This document shows positions 33,146-43,626 of a stretch of DNA of 64,000 bases, one piece after another (position 1 is the stretch's first letter; every line of letters starts with the position of its first letter). The DNA comes from Cloacibacterium rupense. Its GTDB lineage: Bacteria > Bacteroidota > Bacteroidia > Flavobacteriales > Weeksellaceae. The stretch lies in the NCBI RefSeq assembly GCF_014645495.1, contig NZ_BMLV01000006.1, positions 214,566 to 278,565 of the forward strand, written 5' to 3'. The position numbers were made by a program, and so were the translations under genes. The notes under the pieces were generated by a model. That model was not told the origin of the DNA. It ran no database searches and saw nothing but the letters and a program-made list of their open reading frames with translations.

Positions 33146-36100
33146 TTATCTCCTTCTTATTGTGGATGATACATTTTCCAAATCCTTATTCTCTCTTAAG
33201 CTTAATAATTTATCCGAAGAACTTTCAGCTTCAATATCAACAGTAGGCTTTACTTTTGTTGCATTCTTGTATTGAAAACGATTCTCAATGCCTCTTTCTC
33301 TCACATAATCCCGATTATCATTACTTTTCAACTGCATTTCCTTTTCTTCTCGGTACTTAGAAATCAATTCCTCTCGAACATTAGGCAAATCATCCAACTT
33401 TTTATCCAATTCTTCAATTTTATTTTCGGTTACTAATTTCTTGTTTTCAATTTCAGCAACATTGACTCCTTTTTGCAATAAATGCTCAATCTCCTCTTGA
33501 ACTTTTTCTCTAGCTAAATCAATTGATTTCTGATAAAAAGGAAGTTGGTTTTTCCAATATTCTGCATTGTCTCCTTCCTCATTAGAATAACCAAGAATCC
33601 TATTATAATTATTTTGAGCTTTGGTGACTTCTTCTTGTACTTTCAAAAAATCCTGATGTTTTCTCAAAACAAAAGCAATATCAGCAAGGTGTTTATTTTT
33701 CTCGCTTTCAATTCTCTTTTTCATCAAATCAATTTCAATATTCGCTCTAGTTTCAGGATTGGTAATGATGGCAGTTTTTAGCTCTTGTGTACTGATGTCA
33801 GAAACATCTAAAACATCGGCTCCTTTTTTCATCGCTTCTAAATATCTTGCTTGTTTAGACTGTAACTTTTGAAGCATAAACACATCAATGCTATCATTAG
33901 TCAACATAAAATTAACCCGCACATTTTCGTTTTTATTTCCTTGTCTCCAAGCTCGTCCTTCCACTTGTCTTAGCGAAGTGAAATTATAAGGCAACGAAAG
34001 CATATAAATATCCGTCGTATTTTCTTGAAGATTCATTCCTTCCTGGATGGCTTCACTTCCAATAACCATCTTTATTTTTCCAGCATTAAAATCATTTTGA
34101 ATAGAATTTCTTTGATTTTTATTCGTTGCTCCTGTGATAATTCCGATTTCTTCGGGTTTGTAACCAATTTCCTGAATAAGATATTCTTTGAGTTTTGGAA
34201 ACTCTGTCACTGCCAATTCAGAATAAATTATTTGTCCAGATTCAGGAATGTCTTTTTTATTCTGCTGGATTAAATCCATCGTTTGCTTCAGTTTCGGAGA
34301 ATTTTCTATAAATTCTTTTATTGAAGGATTTTCATCATCATAGTAAGGCGATAAATATGGAGAAATTGCAATCAAACGCGCGTTAAGAATATGGGTAAGA
34401 ATTGCTCCTTTTTGAGTTTCATTAAAACTTTCATTGAGCAAATCGTATTGCTCTTTGGTTAAATCATTTTGCTCAATTTTATATTCTTTGTTAATTTTAT
34501 TGGGGCGTTTTAATTCGGGATTGTCTTCTTCGCCTTTAATGTCAATAAATTCAGATAGAAGCTGCTGAAACAAAGAATTATTTTTAAACCTCCGAACATT
34601 CGCTTTAAATTTCACATCACCTTTAGCATCAATCTCCATATCATTATCCGCCTCCATAAAAGTCTCAAAGAAAGTATTTACATTGAAATATCCCGATTCT
34701 TCCAAACGTTTATTGGCAATTAAAGAAAGTATGGAATAATATTCCAAAGGTTTATTGGTAAAAGGCGTTGCAGAAAGGAGCGTAACATTTCTGCCATCGT
34801 TTCTGTCTTGAATATATTGTGCAGCCATCCAAGTATTGATTCCCAGTTTTGAAGTCTGTTGGTTTTGACTTCTAAAATCTGAAGCGAACCTGCGATCTTC
34901 TATCTTTACTTTTCCTACAATATGGTTGGCATTGTGAACTTCATCATAAGTGAGGTGGTCAAAACCGAAATCTTCCCAATCATAGATTTTACCACGCTTC
35001 ATTTTTCCTTCTGTTTCTTTCACTTTTTCAAGTTCCTTTTGGAAATCTCTTTCACTGATGGAGTTTACACTTTTTAATTCGTTTTCAGAAATGTAGGAAA
35101 ATTTTGAAGCTAGATTTTGGGTAATGTTTTCTGAAAAACCAATATTATTAAACCCCTCATAAGTCACGATGGTAATTTCTCCATCCTTATTATCAAATTT
35201 TGATAAATCGTAATCCTTTCCAAGATTGCCAAGAACATTCACTTTAGCATTCGGAATCGTTTCAAAAATGGTTTCCACCCATTGTTTCAAAATGCTGTCA
35301 TTTGGAACTACAATCAGAGGTCTTCTCGCATTTCCTCTTTCCATTGCTTCATGCATTGAAAGAATACCAGACAACGTTTTCCCAAAGCCGACTTCATGTG
35401 CCAATAATCCAACTCCTTTTGTGGTTTGTCTCCCGATTCCTGCTTTTTGGACTTCGGTTAGTTTTAATTCTTTTCCTTTGAAATTTTGATGAATTTTTGA
35501 AAATAATGGAAATTGAGAATAATCAGGAACATGAATATTATTGTAATTTCTATTAAATTCTTTCACGAAACGATTCCTGATGTCATCTGAAAGCTCCTCC
35601 CGAACAAACTTATAAAACAAATCATTTGCAGCCGCTTTTCGCCTTTCTCTTACTAATGCATTTCTTTCTTTGTCGCTTCCTGTAACCGTTTCATTATCAA
35701 CAAAACTTCGCACCTCCCAAGCTGAAGAACCCGCAAAAGCCTCACTAGATAAAGTCCCTACAAAATCTTTAAATTTCCATGCTAGATTGTAATTTTCTGT
35801 TACGGATTCTGTTTGTCTTGTATTTGGATTCCAACGGTCTTTCTCTATTGTTCCTAAATCGAATTGGTGGACAAACTCGTGATTAGGACTGATGAAAATT
35901 TCATCTAAAGATTTTGGCTTGGGTAGAACGCTTTCTAATAATGCTTTTTGTTTTTCATATTGACTGGCAGTGGCAGTTCCAGTTTTATCATTACTAGAAA
36001 AAGAGGAAGCTGAACTTCGGTTGAAATCAATTTCTAACTGTTCTAATTTTTTATAAATATTTCCTTCAGCATAATAAAAATCATGAACCCAATTTCCATC

Positions 36101-38344
36101 AATATAGTTCGCAAACTGAGAATGTTTTTCGTGATTATTAAGCGTTCCATCATAAGAAGTATCTCTGAAGGCTTCAATTTGTTCTTTGGTAATATCTGAA
36201 CTGTTTTGTAAAGAAGTATTGACAATTTCATCTTGTTTAGAAAACTGATATTTTAGAATTCCTTTCTTGAGTTCAGGTTTGGTTTGAATTTTATATTCGT
36301 TCTGATTTTTGGTGTTGTGAATAGAAATTATCCTGTCACTTTTTTCAATGAGTTCTTTTAAATTCTCCTCTGAAAACGATGTTGGTTTTGTGATTAAATC
36401 TTCACGAAGCTTTTCATACTTTCTTATCTCTGAAATAATTGTAGGAGATTTAAATTTGATGGTATTGAGTTGAGAAAGTACCGTTTCAACTTTATCTTTA
36501 GCTTCGGTTAAGTCGAGCTCTTTTTCAATAGTTTGGTTTTCATCTTTCGTTCCAGTTTCAATTTTTGCATCAACTTTCTTTTCAATTTCTAGTTCAGAAT
36601 TTTCTAAAAATAAATCTTCAAAAAGATTTCCAATTCTTGCGGTTTCTTTTTTGTTTTTAAACTGTTGAATTTTTGATAGTGCTTCTTCTAAACTTCCGTG
36701 AACATAGTTTTCTAAACGTCCAAAACGATTGGTTTTTTCTCGTGTTTCTCCTAAAATTTTTGAAGGATTCACTTCAAAGTATTTGGAAATATCTGTAGAA
36801 ATTTTATGATTGCTTTTTTTGAGAATAATAATGTCCGTTCCAATTTGTGTTCCTGCAAAAGCTCCGTTTGGCAAACGAAAACCTTCCACGATATTTGCGT
36901 TATGCAGATTCATTTGTCGGTTCAGCCAACCAGAAGGAAGCACCATTGCCAAAACTCCATTGGGTTTTAAAGAATCCAAAGATCGTTTTAGAAAATAATC
37001 TTCGTATTTGGAGATTTTCGGTTCTTCGCCCAAACCTTTGTACAAGCCACGATGTTCGCCATAAGGTGGATTTCCGATGACTAAATCATACAGTAAATAT
37101 TCATCTTTTTTATTTCCTTTTTCATCAATAAATTCGGTTTCAAATGAACGTAGATGAATGTCGGCTTCAGGATGTAGGATTTTTGCAATTTTTGCGGTGG
37201 TTTCGTTGATTTCAAATGCCGTAATAATTGATTTTAGTGCTAAATCTTTTGTCGCATAAAGAAAATTACCTGTTCCCACGCTTGGTTCTAAAACCGAAAT
37301 TTCTACTTTATTTTGTAACTGGTCTTTGATTAGATTACGAACGGCATTTACAATTGTAGAATCTGTGTAATATTCATCTAAAATTCCACGACCTTCTTTT
37401 GATATTCCGCCACTTTTGTATTGATTGCAAATTTCTTTTAAATCATCAGTAATATTGAGATTTTCTTTCAGAAAAACTTTCTGATTGTTAGAAACAAAAC
37501 AAGCTGCAGAAACGACTTCTGCAACTTGTTCATTGGTCAGTTTTTGACCTTTATATTTTGAAATGAGTAAGTCTAATTCCTCATGATTTGTAGAATTTAA
37601 TTTTTCTCTATCGGATACAGTTCTCCTGGATACGATTCCGCCCAAGGAATGTTCTGCTCTCTCATTTTTTTCATCATCATTCTGTTGTGGATGGTCATCG
37701 AATCTTCTTTCTCGTTCTCTGTCTCCGACCAAATGCTTCCAGATTGTGTCTGCAAGTCCATTTCCAGCATCGTTGCTGCCCAATTTTTGTCCGCTTGTGT
37801 GATTTCCGTTTTGCTCGGATTGGCTGTTTTCGCCAAATTCTCCAATATTTCTTCCAGTAGATTCGGGTCCCAAGTGCTCAACGTTGGAAATTCCTTCGGA
37901 TCGAGTTCTGTCTTTTTCATTCTGTGCATTTTTTGATTCAACTAAAGTAACATTTTTATCTTTATTTTGAAGTTTATTTTTTAAATATTCTTCCAAATTA
38001 TGGTTGACATTTTCAGAAATGTTGTACAGTGCTCGAATGTCTTTAATATTTTTGTTTCTAAATTCCGTAAGAATTTTAAGTGTTTGCATATTTCCTGTTC
38101 TATCTCCCTCCAAACAAAGAAATATTTTACCATCATAGTTTTGAAATCTGTTGATCAATCTTTTGGAATTTTCATCGGCATTGAGTGTTACCAGAGTTCT
38201 GTTGTTAGTTTGATTATTCAACTTCAAAAGTTCCAAAAACGATTCTTTGTCTTTATGATTTTTAAAGACAATCAATTCATTTTTAGTTCCTTCCTCAACG
38301 GAAATATCCTCAACAAAAGGACTCAAAGTTTCTTTATTACTCAC
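33146..38344 (-). CDS. Giant conjugative-element protein: Toprim-like, N6-adenine methylase and SNF2 helicase
   Basis: The protein has 1732 residues. The first 130 residues resemble a Toprim fold (YDGKIFLCLEGDRTGN). A class I adenine methylase follows, with a SAM motif (LEPSVGTGNFLYA, about residue 355) and catalytic NPPY near 424. A long linker leads to a superfamily 2 helicase: HEVGFGKT near 983, YDEVHN near 1136, LLSATPF near 1188 and GRAWRQGN near 1464, then coiled coil. Such fusions are typical of Bacteroidota conjugative elements and are thought to protect or process transferred DNA. It is the last gene of the tra run and overlaps the upstream lipoprotein gene by 8 bp. Confidence 0.88.
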   Translation of the reverse strand: MSNKETLSPFVEDISVEEGTKNELIVFKNHKDKESFLELLKLNNQTNNRTLVTLNADENSKRLINRFQNYDGKIFLCLEGDRTGNMQTLKILTEFRNKNIKDIRALYNISENVNHNLEEYLKNKLQNKDKNVTLVESKNAQNEKDRTRSEGISNVEHLGPESTGRNIGEFGENSQSEQNGNHTSGQKLGSNDAGNGLADTIWKHLVGDRERERRFDDHPQQNDDEKNERAEHSLGGIVSRRTVSDREKLNSTNHEELDLLISKYKGQKLTNEQVAEVVSAACFVSNNQKVFLKENLNITDDLKEICNQYKSGGISKEGRGILDEYYTDSTIVNAVRNLIKDQLQNKVEISVLEPSVGTGNFLYATKDLALKSIITAFEINETTAKIAKILHPEADIHLRSFETEFIDEKGNKKDEYLLYDLVIGNPPYGEHRGLYKGLGEEPKISKYEDYFLKRSLDSLKPNGVLAMVLPSGWLNRQMNLHNANIVEGFRLPNGAFAGTQIGTDIIILKKSNHKISTDISKYFEVNPSKILGETREKTNRFGRLENYVHGSLEEALSKIQQFKNKKETARIGNLFEDLFLENSELEIEKKVDAKIETGTKDENQTIEKELDLTEAKDKVETVLSQLNTIKFKSPTIISEIRKYEKLREDLITKPTSFSEENLKELIEKSDRIISIHNTKNQNEYKIQTKPELKKGILKYQFSKQDEIVNTSLQNSSDITKEQIEAFRDTSYDGTLNNHEKHSQFANYIDGNWVHDFYYAEGNIYKKLEQLEIDFNRSSASSFSSNDKTGTATASQYEKQKALLESVLPKPKSLDEIFISPNHEFVHQFDLGTIEKDRWNPNTRQTESVTENYNLAWKFKDFVGTLSSEAFAGSSAWEVRSFVDNETVTGSDKERNALVRERRKAAANDLFYKFVREELSDDIRNRFVKEFNRNYNNIHVPDYSQFPLFSKIHQNFKGKELKLTEVQKAGIGRQTTKGVGLLAHEVGFGKTLSGILSMHEAMERGNARRPLIVVPNDSILKQWVETIFETIPNAKVNVLGNLGKDYDLSKFDNKDGEITIVTYEGFNNIGFSENITQNLASKFSYISENELKSVNSISERDFQKELEKVKETEGKMKRGKIYDWEDFGFDHLTYDEVHNANHIVGKVKIEDRRFASDFRSQNQQTSKLGINTWMAAQYIQDRNDGRNVTLLSATPFTNKPLEYYSILSLIANKRLEESGYFNVNTFFETFMEADNDMEIDAKGDVKFKANVRRFKNNSLFQQLLSEFIDIKGEEDNPELKRPNKINKEYKIEQNDLTKEQYDLLNESFNETQKGAILTHILNARLIAISPYLSPYYDDENPSIKEFIENSPKLKQTMDLIQQNKKDIPESGQIIYSELAVTEFPKLKEYLIQEIGYKPEEIGIITGATNKNQRNSIQNDFNAGKIKMVIGSEAIQEGMNLQENTTDIYMLSLPYNFTSLRQVEGRAWRQGNKNENVRVNFMLTNDSIDVFMLQKLQSKQARYLEAMKKGADVLDVSDISTQELKTAIITNPETRANIEIDLMKKRIESEKNKHLADIAFVLRKHQDFLKVQEEVTKAQNNYNRILGYSNEEGDNAEYWKNQLPFYQKSIDLAREKVQEEIEHLLQKGVNVAEIENKKLVTENKIEELDKKLDDLPNVREELISKYREEKEMQLKSNDNRDYVRERGIENRFQYKNATKVKPTVDIEAESSSDKLLSLRENKDLENVSSTIRRR

Positions 38345-39014
38345 TTTTTCTGTTTTTCACAAAATGGTTAAATTCAAAAATTTCTTTAGCGGTGTCGTCC
38401 CAATTTTTTCGGGGAATTAATTGAAGGGTTACAAAAATGTCCTTCTTTTTATCGTAGGAATCTATTCTTTCGATTCTACCATGATAATCTTTCCCAACTT
38501 CTTTATATAGGGAATAAAGCAGAATAGTATCCGTAGGATAAATGTAATATCGAGTATAATTCCAAGGCGAATTAATTTCAAAGCGTTTGTAATTCTTTTT
38601 GAAAAGTATGGTATCGCTTAATTTCCTGCGGTTTCTGTAATTGAGAAGAGGCTTTTTTGTAAAAACAGCTCCCAAAGTTTTGGTATAAACCGAAGTCGGT
38701 TTTTGAATTTTTTGTAGCTCTGATAAAACGAATGAAGTATTATTATTCAAATCGTAAAAAATAGAATCCTTGATGAAATAAGTTGCTTTCGTCATTTCTG
38801 GAAATTCTAAATCAGGAACCAATTCGATGATGGAATCATTCTGATAATTCAGCCTAGAAATGTGAAAATTCTGCATCTTATTAAGACCTTTGGAAGCATC
38901 AAAATACACATTGGAAATGAGGTCGATGCCGCCTTTTTCTGCCTTGATTTCTTTGTGACAAGAATTCAAAACAAAAAGCAGAATAAAAAATGGTAGTATT
39001 AAAAAATTTTTCAT
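38337..39014 (-). CDS. Lipoprotein of the conjugation cluster
   Basis: The N-terminus carries a lipobox (LLFVLNSC, residues 12-19). A 200-residue domain with alternating strands and basic patches follows (LSDTILFKKNYKRFEIN, YPTDTILLYSLYKEVGKDYHGR). No family was recognised. It overlaps the methylase-helicase start by 8 bp, so it is expressed with the transfer genes. Entry exclusion or a mating-surface role would fit the position but is only a guess. Confidence 0.7.
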   Translation of the reverse strand: MKNFLILPFFILLFVLNSCHKEIKAEKGGIDLISNVYFDASKGLNKMQNFHISRLNYQNDSIIELVPDLEFPEMTKATYFIKDSIFYDLNNNTSFVLSELQKIQKPTSVYTKTLGAVFTKKPLLNYRNRRKLSDTILFKKNYKRFEINSPWNYTRYYIYPTDTILLYSLYKEVGKDYHGRIERIDSYDKKKDIFVTLQLIPRKNWDDTAKEIFEFNHFVKNRKSE

Positions 39015-39083
39015 TTTTGATAGATTAAAAAAAGCGGCAAATCATTAAGACCTACCGCTTTCAGATTAGGGTCAGGTATTATT

Positions 39084-40007
39084 TTATCGTTTAATGCTTT
39101 GCTCTTTCACGTTATTTTTTTCGTGCTTATTATCTTGTTCCAAACCTTCCAACGGTTTGTTGGTATTGATTCGGTTCATATCAGAATCATAGAGTTTGAG
39201 ATTTCTGTTTTGAGGATTAAGGACGGCTTTTCCTTCTACAATCTTATCATCTTGCTCAAATTTCACTTTTACAATGTTTCCTTTTTCTAAAGATTTGATG
39301 GTGTTTTCTTTGTATTCGGGTTTATCAAAAATAAGATTGGATTTTTCTACAATTTTATCGGTTTCCACACCGTAATTTTTATAGAAATTTTGGAACAGAT
39401 AATTGCCTTTTTCTGTTTTCGGTTCTTCAAAATTGAACTGGACAAAAGCGGTTTCCTGCTGGTCGCTTTTCGGGTTGTGAAATTCGATTTTTACGCTCCT
39501 ACCTTCTAAAAGATTGACGGCTTCTTTTGCCGTAAAGGTATTCTCTCGGTTGACTGGAAAATTGTGAGAAATTTCTTCATTTTTTTCGTTCGTCAATTTT
39601 GCGTTGTACGAATTGAGAAAAATACCACCGCTATCTGTTTTGTTAAATTTCAAAGTAAAATCTGCCTTGTTTCCTGGCAAGGTTTTATCGGAAGTGGTTT
39701 TGATTTCAAATTGTTGATTTTTAGATTTGATAACTTTTTCTAAATCTTTGTGAAGTTTTTCTCCTTCGCCGAAACCAAGGTATTTTAACTGATTTTTTAG
39801 ATATTCCACTTGGTCGAATTCTTTTTGTGTTTCCATAATGTTTGGGGTTTGGTTGTTAATATTTAATTTTTCGTCTTTTTCTTTAAAGTCATCTGGTGAA
39901 AACAGATCGTCAAACTTTAGATTGTTTTCTTCCCAATCTAGTTGCTGGGAACTCTTCTGATTTTTACTATCCGCTTCTTCAAATCGGAATGATTCACTGT
40001 TCATCAT
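39084..40007 (-). CDS. Conjugative-element protein with DUF3945-like repeats
   Basis: A hydrophilic 307-residue protein without a signal peptide. After an acidic N-terminal 60 residues, the segment YLKNQLKYLGFGEGEKLHKDLEKVI is followed by beta-rich modules (FEIKTTSDKTLPGNKADFTLKF). The C-terminal module (SLEKGNIVKVKFEQDDKIVEGKAVLNPQNRNLKLYD) resembles DUF3945-type domains found in Bacteroidota mobile elements. It probably binds DNA or the neighbouring proteins in the cytoplasm. The family assignment is moderate. Confidence 0.6.
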   Translation of the reverse strand: MMNSESFRFEEADSKNQKSSQQLDWEENNLKFDDLFSPDDFKEKDEKLNINNQTPNIMETQKEFDQVEYLKNQLKYLGFGEGEKLHKDLEKVIKSKNQQFEIKTTSDKTLPGNKADFTLKFNKTDSGGIFLNSYNAKLTNEKNEEISHNFPVNRENTFTAKEAVNLLEGRSVKIEFHNPKSDQQETAFVQFNFEEPKTEKGNYLFQNFYKNYGVETDKIVEKSNLIFDKPEYKENTIKSLEKGNIVKVKFEQDDKIVEGKAVLNPQNRNLKLYDSDMNRINTNKPLEGLEQDNKHEKNNVKEQSIKR

Positions 40008-40043
40008 ATTTTTATAGTTGGTTTAAAAGAAATTTAAATTGAT

Positions 40044-40763
40044 TTATCTCCTAAATTTTCGTGATTTTTCTTGTTCTTCAGACTGTTCTTCTTGCTCCTC
40101 TCGATTTCGATTGGCATCTTCGTATAGATCTCTGTCATTCACATTCAATTGAACATCAGAATTATTTTCTTTTGCAATTTGTTTTTCGTCTGGCGCAATG
40201 CTGTTCACAGAATCAATTTCTCGTGAAACAATATTCAGGTCGTTTGTAATTCTCATGGCGATTTCTGGATATTGTTCTAATTTGTCCTGTAAAAAACTTT
40301 TTAGTTTTTCAAGTTCCAATCTATATCGATCGATTTCTTCCGGATTTTTTCTTTCCGTAACGAGTTTGGTAAGTTCAGGAGCATTCTTGATAAAATCTAG
40401 TTCCTTTATCGTATTTGTTTCTTTGTCAAAAACAAATGCCTGTTTTGAAAAACCCAATTGAGCAGAATGCCGATTGTCATTAAAATTGTATTGTGCGCTT
40501 GTTTCAGAATACTGGATTTTTTCTTTACTTTTTTCCAAAATTTCTGACATGCTTTTGTCTCTTTCCAAAAAGATGACTTTCAGTTTCGTATTATTTTCAG
40601 TGAGTTGGAAGGTAGCTCTGTTTTTATCTTTGTCCGCAACGATAGTATATCCTTGTAGGAATTTCTGAATATCATCCGCATTCAGCTTTTTTGAGAATGA
40701 TAAATCTTCATTGATAATACCGAATTTCTTAAGTTCTTCGGTTGGTAAATTTTCATTTTGCAT
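40044..40763 (-). CDS. DUF4099/DUF3945-like protein of the conjugative element
   Basis: The N-terminal 60 residues (LPTEELKKFGIINEDLSFSKKLNADDIQKFLQGYTIVADKDKNRATFQL) resemble the DUF4099 module common on Bacteroidota conjugative elements. A long charged helix (residues 130-170) and an acidic tail (NREEQEEQSEEQEKS) follow. It overlaps the M23 peptidase gene by 11 bp and is related in composition to the next gene downstream. It is cytosolic; no catalytic motif was seen. Confidence 0.65.
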   Translation of the reverse strand: MQNENLPTEELKKFGIINEDLSFSKKLNADDIQKFLQGYTIVADKDKNRATFQLTENNTKLKVIFLERDKSMSEILEKSKEKIQYSETSAQYNFNDNRHSAQLGFSKQAFVFDKETNTIKELDFIKNAPELTKLVTERKNPEEIDRYRLELEKLKSFLQDKLEQYPEIAMRITNDLNIVSREIDSVNSIAPDEKQIAKENNSDVQLNVNDRDLYEDANRNREEQEEQSEEQEKSRKFRR

Positions 40764-41592
40764 AATAGGTAGCGATTAATTGGTTTACTTTTATAAGGTC
40801 ATTTAAAAAATGAGTGGGGTTGATACTTTGTCCGAATTCTTTCACGGAAAAGTGCAGATGCGGTCCAGTTGAATTTCCTGAATTTCCGCTTTTGGCGATG
40901 ATGAATCCCGCTTTTACAAACTCTCCGACACGATAATAAATTTCAGAAAGATGGAGATAAGCCGTTTCAAAACGGTTAAAGTGATTGATTTTGATATAAT
41001 TTCCACCACCATTATTATCCCAGCCTGTTTCCGTAACTATTCCGTCCAGAACCGAATAGACATTTTCGTAATTCGCAGCCAAATCAATTCCGTTATGAAA
41101 TTTAGATGCTCCGAAAATCGGGTGAGTCCTTATTCCATAAGGTGATGTAACAGAAATTCCTCTATTCAATGGCATTACAATTTTTGAAAAATTCTTCTCT
41201 CTTGGTTCGTTTACAAATTCATATTGCAAAAATTTGTTTTTACTGCTTTGAATTTGGTCGAGCATTTTAGTTTGAGTAACTAAAATCAAGGAATCCTGTA
41301 ATTTTTGCCTATTCCATTTTTTGTTGTTGGCGGATGAATTTTCTTTAATTATTGCTTTCAGGGAGTCCAGTTCATTTTTTAGTTTGGCTTTTGAGGTAAT
41401 GTTAAATACATCCTTCCACGATTTTTTCTCTTTTTTTGGCTTCGGATTGTCCGTTTCTTTTACTTGTTCTATTGCTTTTGCAGATTCCGTTTTCTTCGGC
41501 AGTGTCGGTGTCAGTGTATTGAATTGCCCGAAAAGTGTTATCTGAAAAGACAATATTAACACTGCTATAAAACATTTTTCTATGGTTTTCAT
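40753..41592 (-). CDS. M23 family metallopeptidase of the transfer apparatus
   Basis: A signal peptide (ending FGQ, about residue 23) precedes a charged coiled-coil region (55-125) and an M23/LytM domain. The zinc and catalytic residues are visible: His166 and Asp170 in HNGID, His214 in YLHLS, and His245/His247 in HLHF. It is expected to cut peptidoglycan cross-links so that the transfer channel can cross the wall. It abuts the coupling-protein gene at 41593. All catalytic residues are present, so activity is likely. Confidence 0.9.
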   Translation of the reverse strand: MKTIEKCFIAVLILSFQITLFGQFNTLTPTLPKKTESAKAIEQVKETDNPKPKKEKKSWKDVFNITSKAKLKNELDSLKAIIKENSSANNKKWNRQKLQDSLILVTQTKMLDQIQSSKNKFLQYEFVNEPREKNFSKIVMPLNRGISVTSPYGIRTHPIFGASKFHNGIDLAANYENVYSVLDGIVTETGWDNNGGGNYIKINHFNRFETAYLHLSEIYYRVGEFVKAGFIIAKSGNSGNSTGPHLHFSVKEFGQSINPTHFLNDLIKVNQLIATYYAK

Positions 41593-43584
41593 TTATGCTG
41601 TTTTTATATTTTCATTGACGATGAGTTCTATTTCCTTATTGATTTTTCTGAAATTGGTCATCAGAACTTCTTCTTTGCGATTGTTTCCAGCTTTATCTAT
41701 AAATGAATAGTAAACTGGCATCGGAACGTAGTTTTGTTCTTCTTGCTTAATGGCTTTCATATCCAAGTTGATTTTTCCATTAATTGCTGATGTTTTGTAT
41801 TCATCGGTATCATTTTCTTCTCCCTGCGCTATCATTCCTGCCATTTCTCCAGTTCTTAATGCGGCTATCTTTCCCGCAGGAATCATAAAATCCATCTTTT
41901 CGTTAATGCTGGTTGTGGTTCCTTGTTGTGAAATGGATTGAGAAAACGATTTCTGCTTGATTTTTCCGAATAATTTTTCAAGCCATTCTAAGGTATTCTT
42001 ATCTCTTGCTGAACCAGAAAGAATATTCCCAAAGATGGCAGAAATAGTATCTGCGACTTCTTTTTTATAAAACTGGCGAAGTTGTGGTATTTCTTGCAAT
42101 CCTAATAATACTGCAACTCTGTTGCTTCTTGCTGTTGCCACCACGTTATCAATTTTATGAATGTAAATGGTTGGAAACTCATCGGCGATAATTCCACCAG
42201 GCAAATTATGTTTTGAATTCACCAAGCGTAACGTTCTGTTCAGAACAGCAGAATATAACGCTGAATTAATATCCTGAGTTCCTGGATCGGATGCGAGAAT
42301 GAGAATGGATGGATTTTCTCTGTCTGTTATCTTCAATTCTACTTCATCGCCAGAGAATACCCAAAAACTTTCTTTTGTTGCCAATCTAGAAAGGAATATT
42401 TTTAATGTTCCTATTTGTCCTTCCAATTGGTCAAATGCTTTATTGTCATACGCTGTTTTGAAGGGTGAAAGCAAGGAACCAATCTCTTCATTCTTAAATA
42501 ATGAATCAAAAATTTCTTGATAGCTACGATTCATAAAAGAAAGAATATGGGGCAAATCTGAATATTTTCCGTTTTCTAGCTTTGCAAAAAAGTAAATGCA
42601 GGAAGCCAGAAAATTAATAGCTGATTGGGTGAAAAATGCTTCTGAACCACCTCCAGAACTTGAACCACCTTTTTGCAAAGATGACACCATTGATTCTGCC
42701 ATTTCTTGTGCTTCGGCTAAGGTTTGGATGTACTTTTTGTGAAATGGATTGACTCTCTTTGATTTTTCTACCTCGTTCAGATTAATAATACTAAAACTAT
42801 AGTTATAATCTGATTCTTTACTTTTTTTCAACAGATAATGGTAATATGCAATCTGTGCCAAATCGGGAAATTTAAAATCATAAATGCAAAGGCAGAAACC
42901 TTTCTCAATCATTTGACGGATAGCAGGATTAATGACTCCGAAGGATTTTCCAGAACCAGGTGTTCCAATCACCATTGTTCCACGAAAAAGATTCAGATTA
43001 ATCCAGCCTTTATTGCTTTTTCCTTTGTATCTGAATAAATAAGGAATATTGATATTAGTGTCTGACTTTATCAGTTCCTGATTTTGGTCAAAAGATTCTT
43101 CTTCTACATTCCATCGGTCTTTTCCCATTTTTTGCTGCATCAGTTTTGAAATAGAATCAGCCCCCATTTGAAGTATAACCGCTCCTAAAAAAGAAAGAAC
43201 AGCATAAATTACCTGATAGAGATTAACGCCTGGAAATATTTTGGGGAGTTTTACATTTCCTGCTTCATTCTGCACAATCAGAGATGAAAAAATCATGATT
43301 AATCCTAATACCATAGGAACCACAATCTCTGTAGCAATATTTAAGTCTTTCTTTTTCTTGGCTTTTGTCCCAATTGCTACTAATCCTATCAAAATCAATG
43401 TTGCAAACTTGGCATTAATCGGAGGATAAATGAAATTCATTTTTGCGAAATTCTTCAATAAATTGGATACAACTGGAATATTCGCATTGAGATAAAAAAG
43501 TGATGCGCAATCTAGTGCCACAACCGCATACACTGCTTTTTGTAAGAAACCGTAAATCTTGATTTGATGTTGTTGCTCTTGCAT
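41593..43584 (-). CDS. TraG/VirD4-type coupling protein
   Basis: The 663-residue protein has N-terminal membrane helices (about residues 13-27, 52-68, 80-105 and 125-145) and then a hexameric ATPase domain. Walker A is GTPGSGKS (about 205-212), Walker B LPGGIIADEFPTIY. The segment LILASDPGTQDINSALYSAVLNRTLRL and the TIGSARSNRVAVLLGLQEIPQL-like sensor region are as in type IV coupling proteins. It brings relaxase-bound DNA to the secretion channel at the inner membrane. Its position next to traN and downstream of the tra run fits the Bacteroidota MobC/TraG coupling protein. Confidence 0.9.
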   Translation of the reverse strand: MQEQQHQIKIYGFLQKAVYAVVALDCASLFYLNANIPVVSNLLKNFAKMNFIYPPINAKFATLILIGLVAIGTKAKKKKDLNIATEIVVPMVLGLIMIFSSLIVQNEAGNVKLPKIFPGVNLYQVIYAVLSFLGAVILQMGADSISKLMQQKMGKDRWNVEEESFDQNQELIKSDTNINIPYLFRYKGKSNKGWINLNLFRGTMVIGTPGSGKSFGVINPAIRQMIEKGFCLCIYDFKFPDLAQIAYYHYLLKKSKESDYNYSFSIINLNEVEKSKRVNPFHKKYIQTLAEAQEMAESMVSSLQKGGSSSGGGSEAFFTQSAINFLASCIYFFAKLENGKYSDLPHILSFMNRSYQEIFDSLFKNEEIGSLLSPFKTAYDNKAFDQLEGQIGTLKIFLSRLATKESFWVFSGDEVELKITDRENPSILILASDPGTQDINSALYSAVLNRTLRLVNSKHNLPGGIIADEFPTIYIHKIDNVVATARSNRVAVLLGLQEIPQLRQFYKKEVADTISAIFGNILSGSARDKNTLEWLEKLFGKIKQKSFSQSISQQGTTTSINEKMDFMIPAGKIAALRTGEMAGMIAQGEENDTDEYKTSAINGKINLDMKAIKQEEQNYVPMPVYYSFIDKAGNNRKEEVLMTNFRKINKEIELIVNENIKTA

Positions 43585-43626
43585 TTCTTGAATTAAAAAA
43601 TTAAAAAATTGGAAGAGGCACTGCCT

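Noticed and set aside
37597..37941. 114-residue minus-strand ORF inside the methylase-helicase gene
   Set aside because: It overlaps the large gene in another frame and its repetitive charged composition mirrors the disordered linker there; no independent signals.
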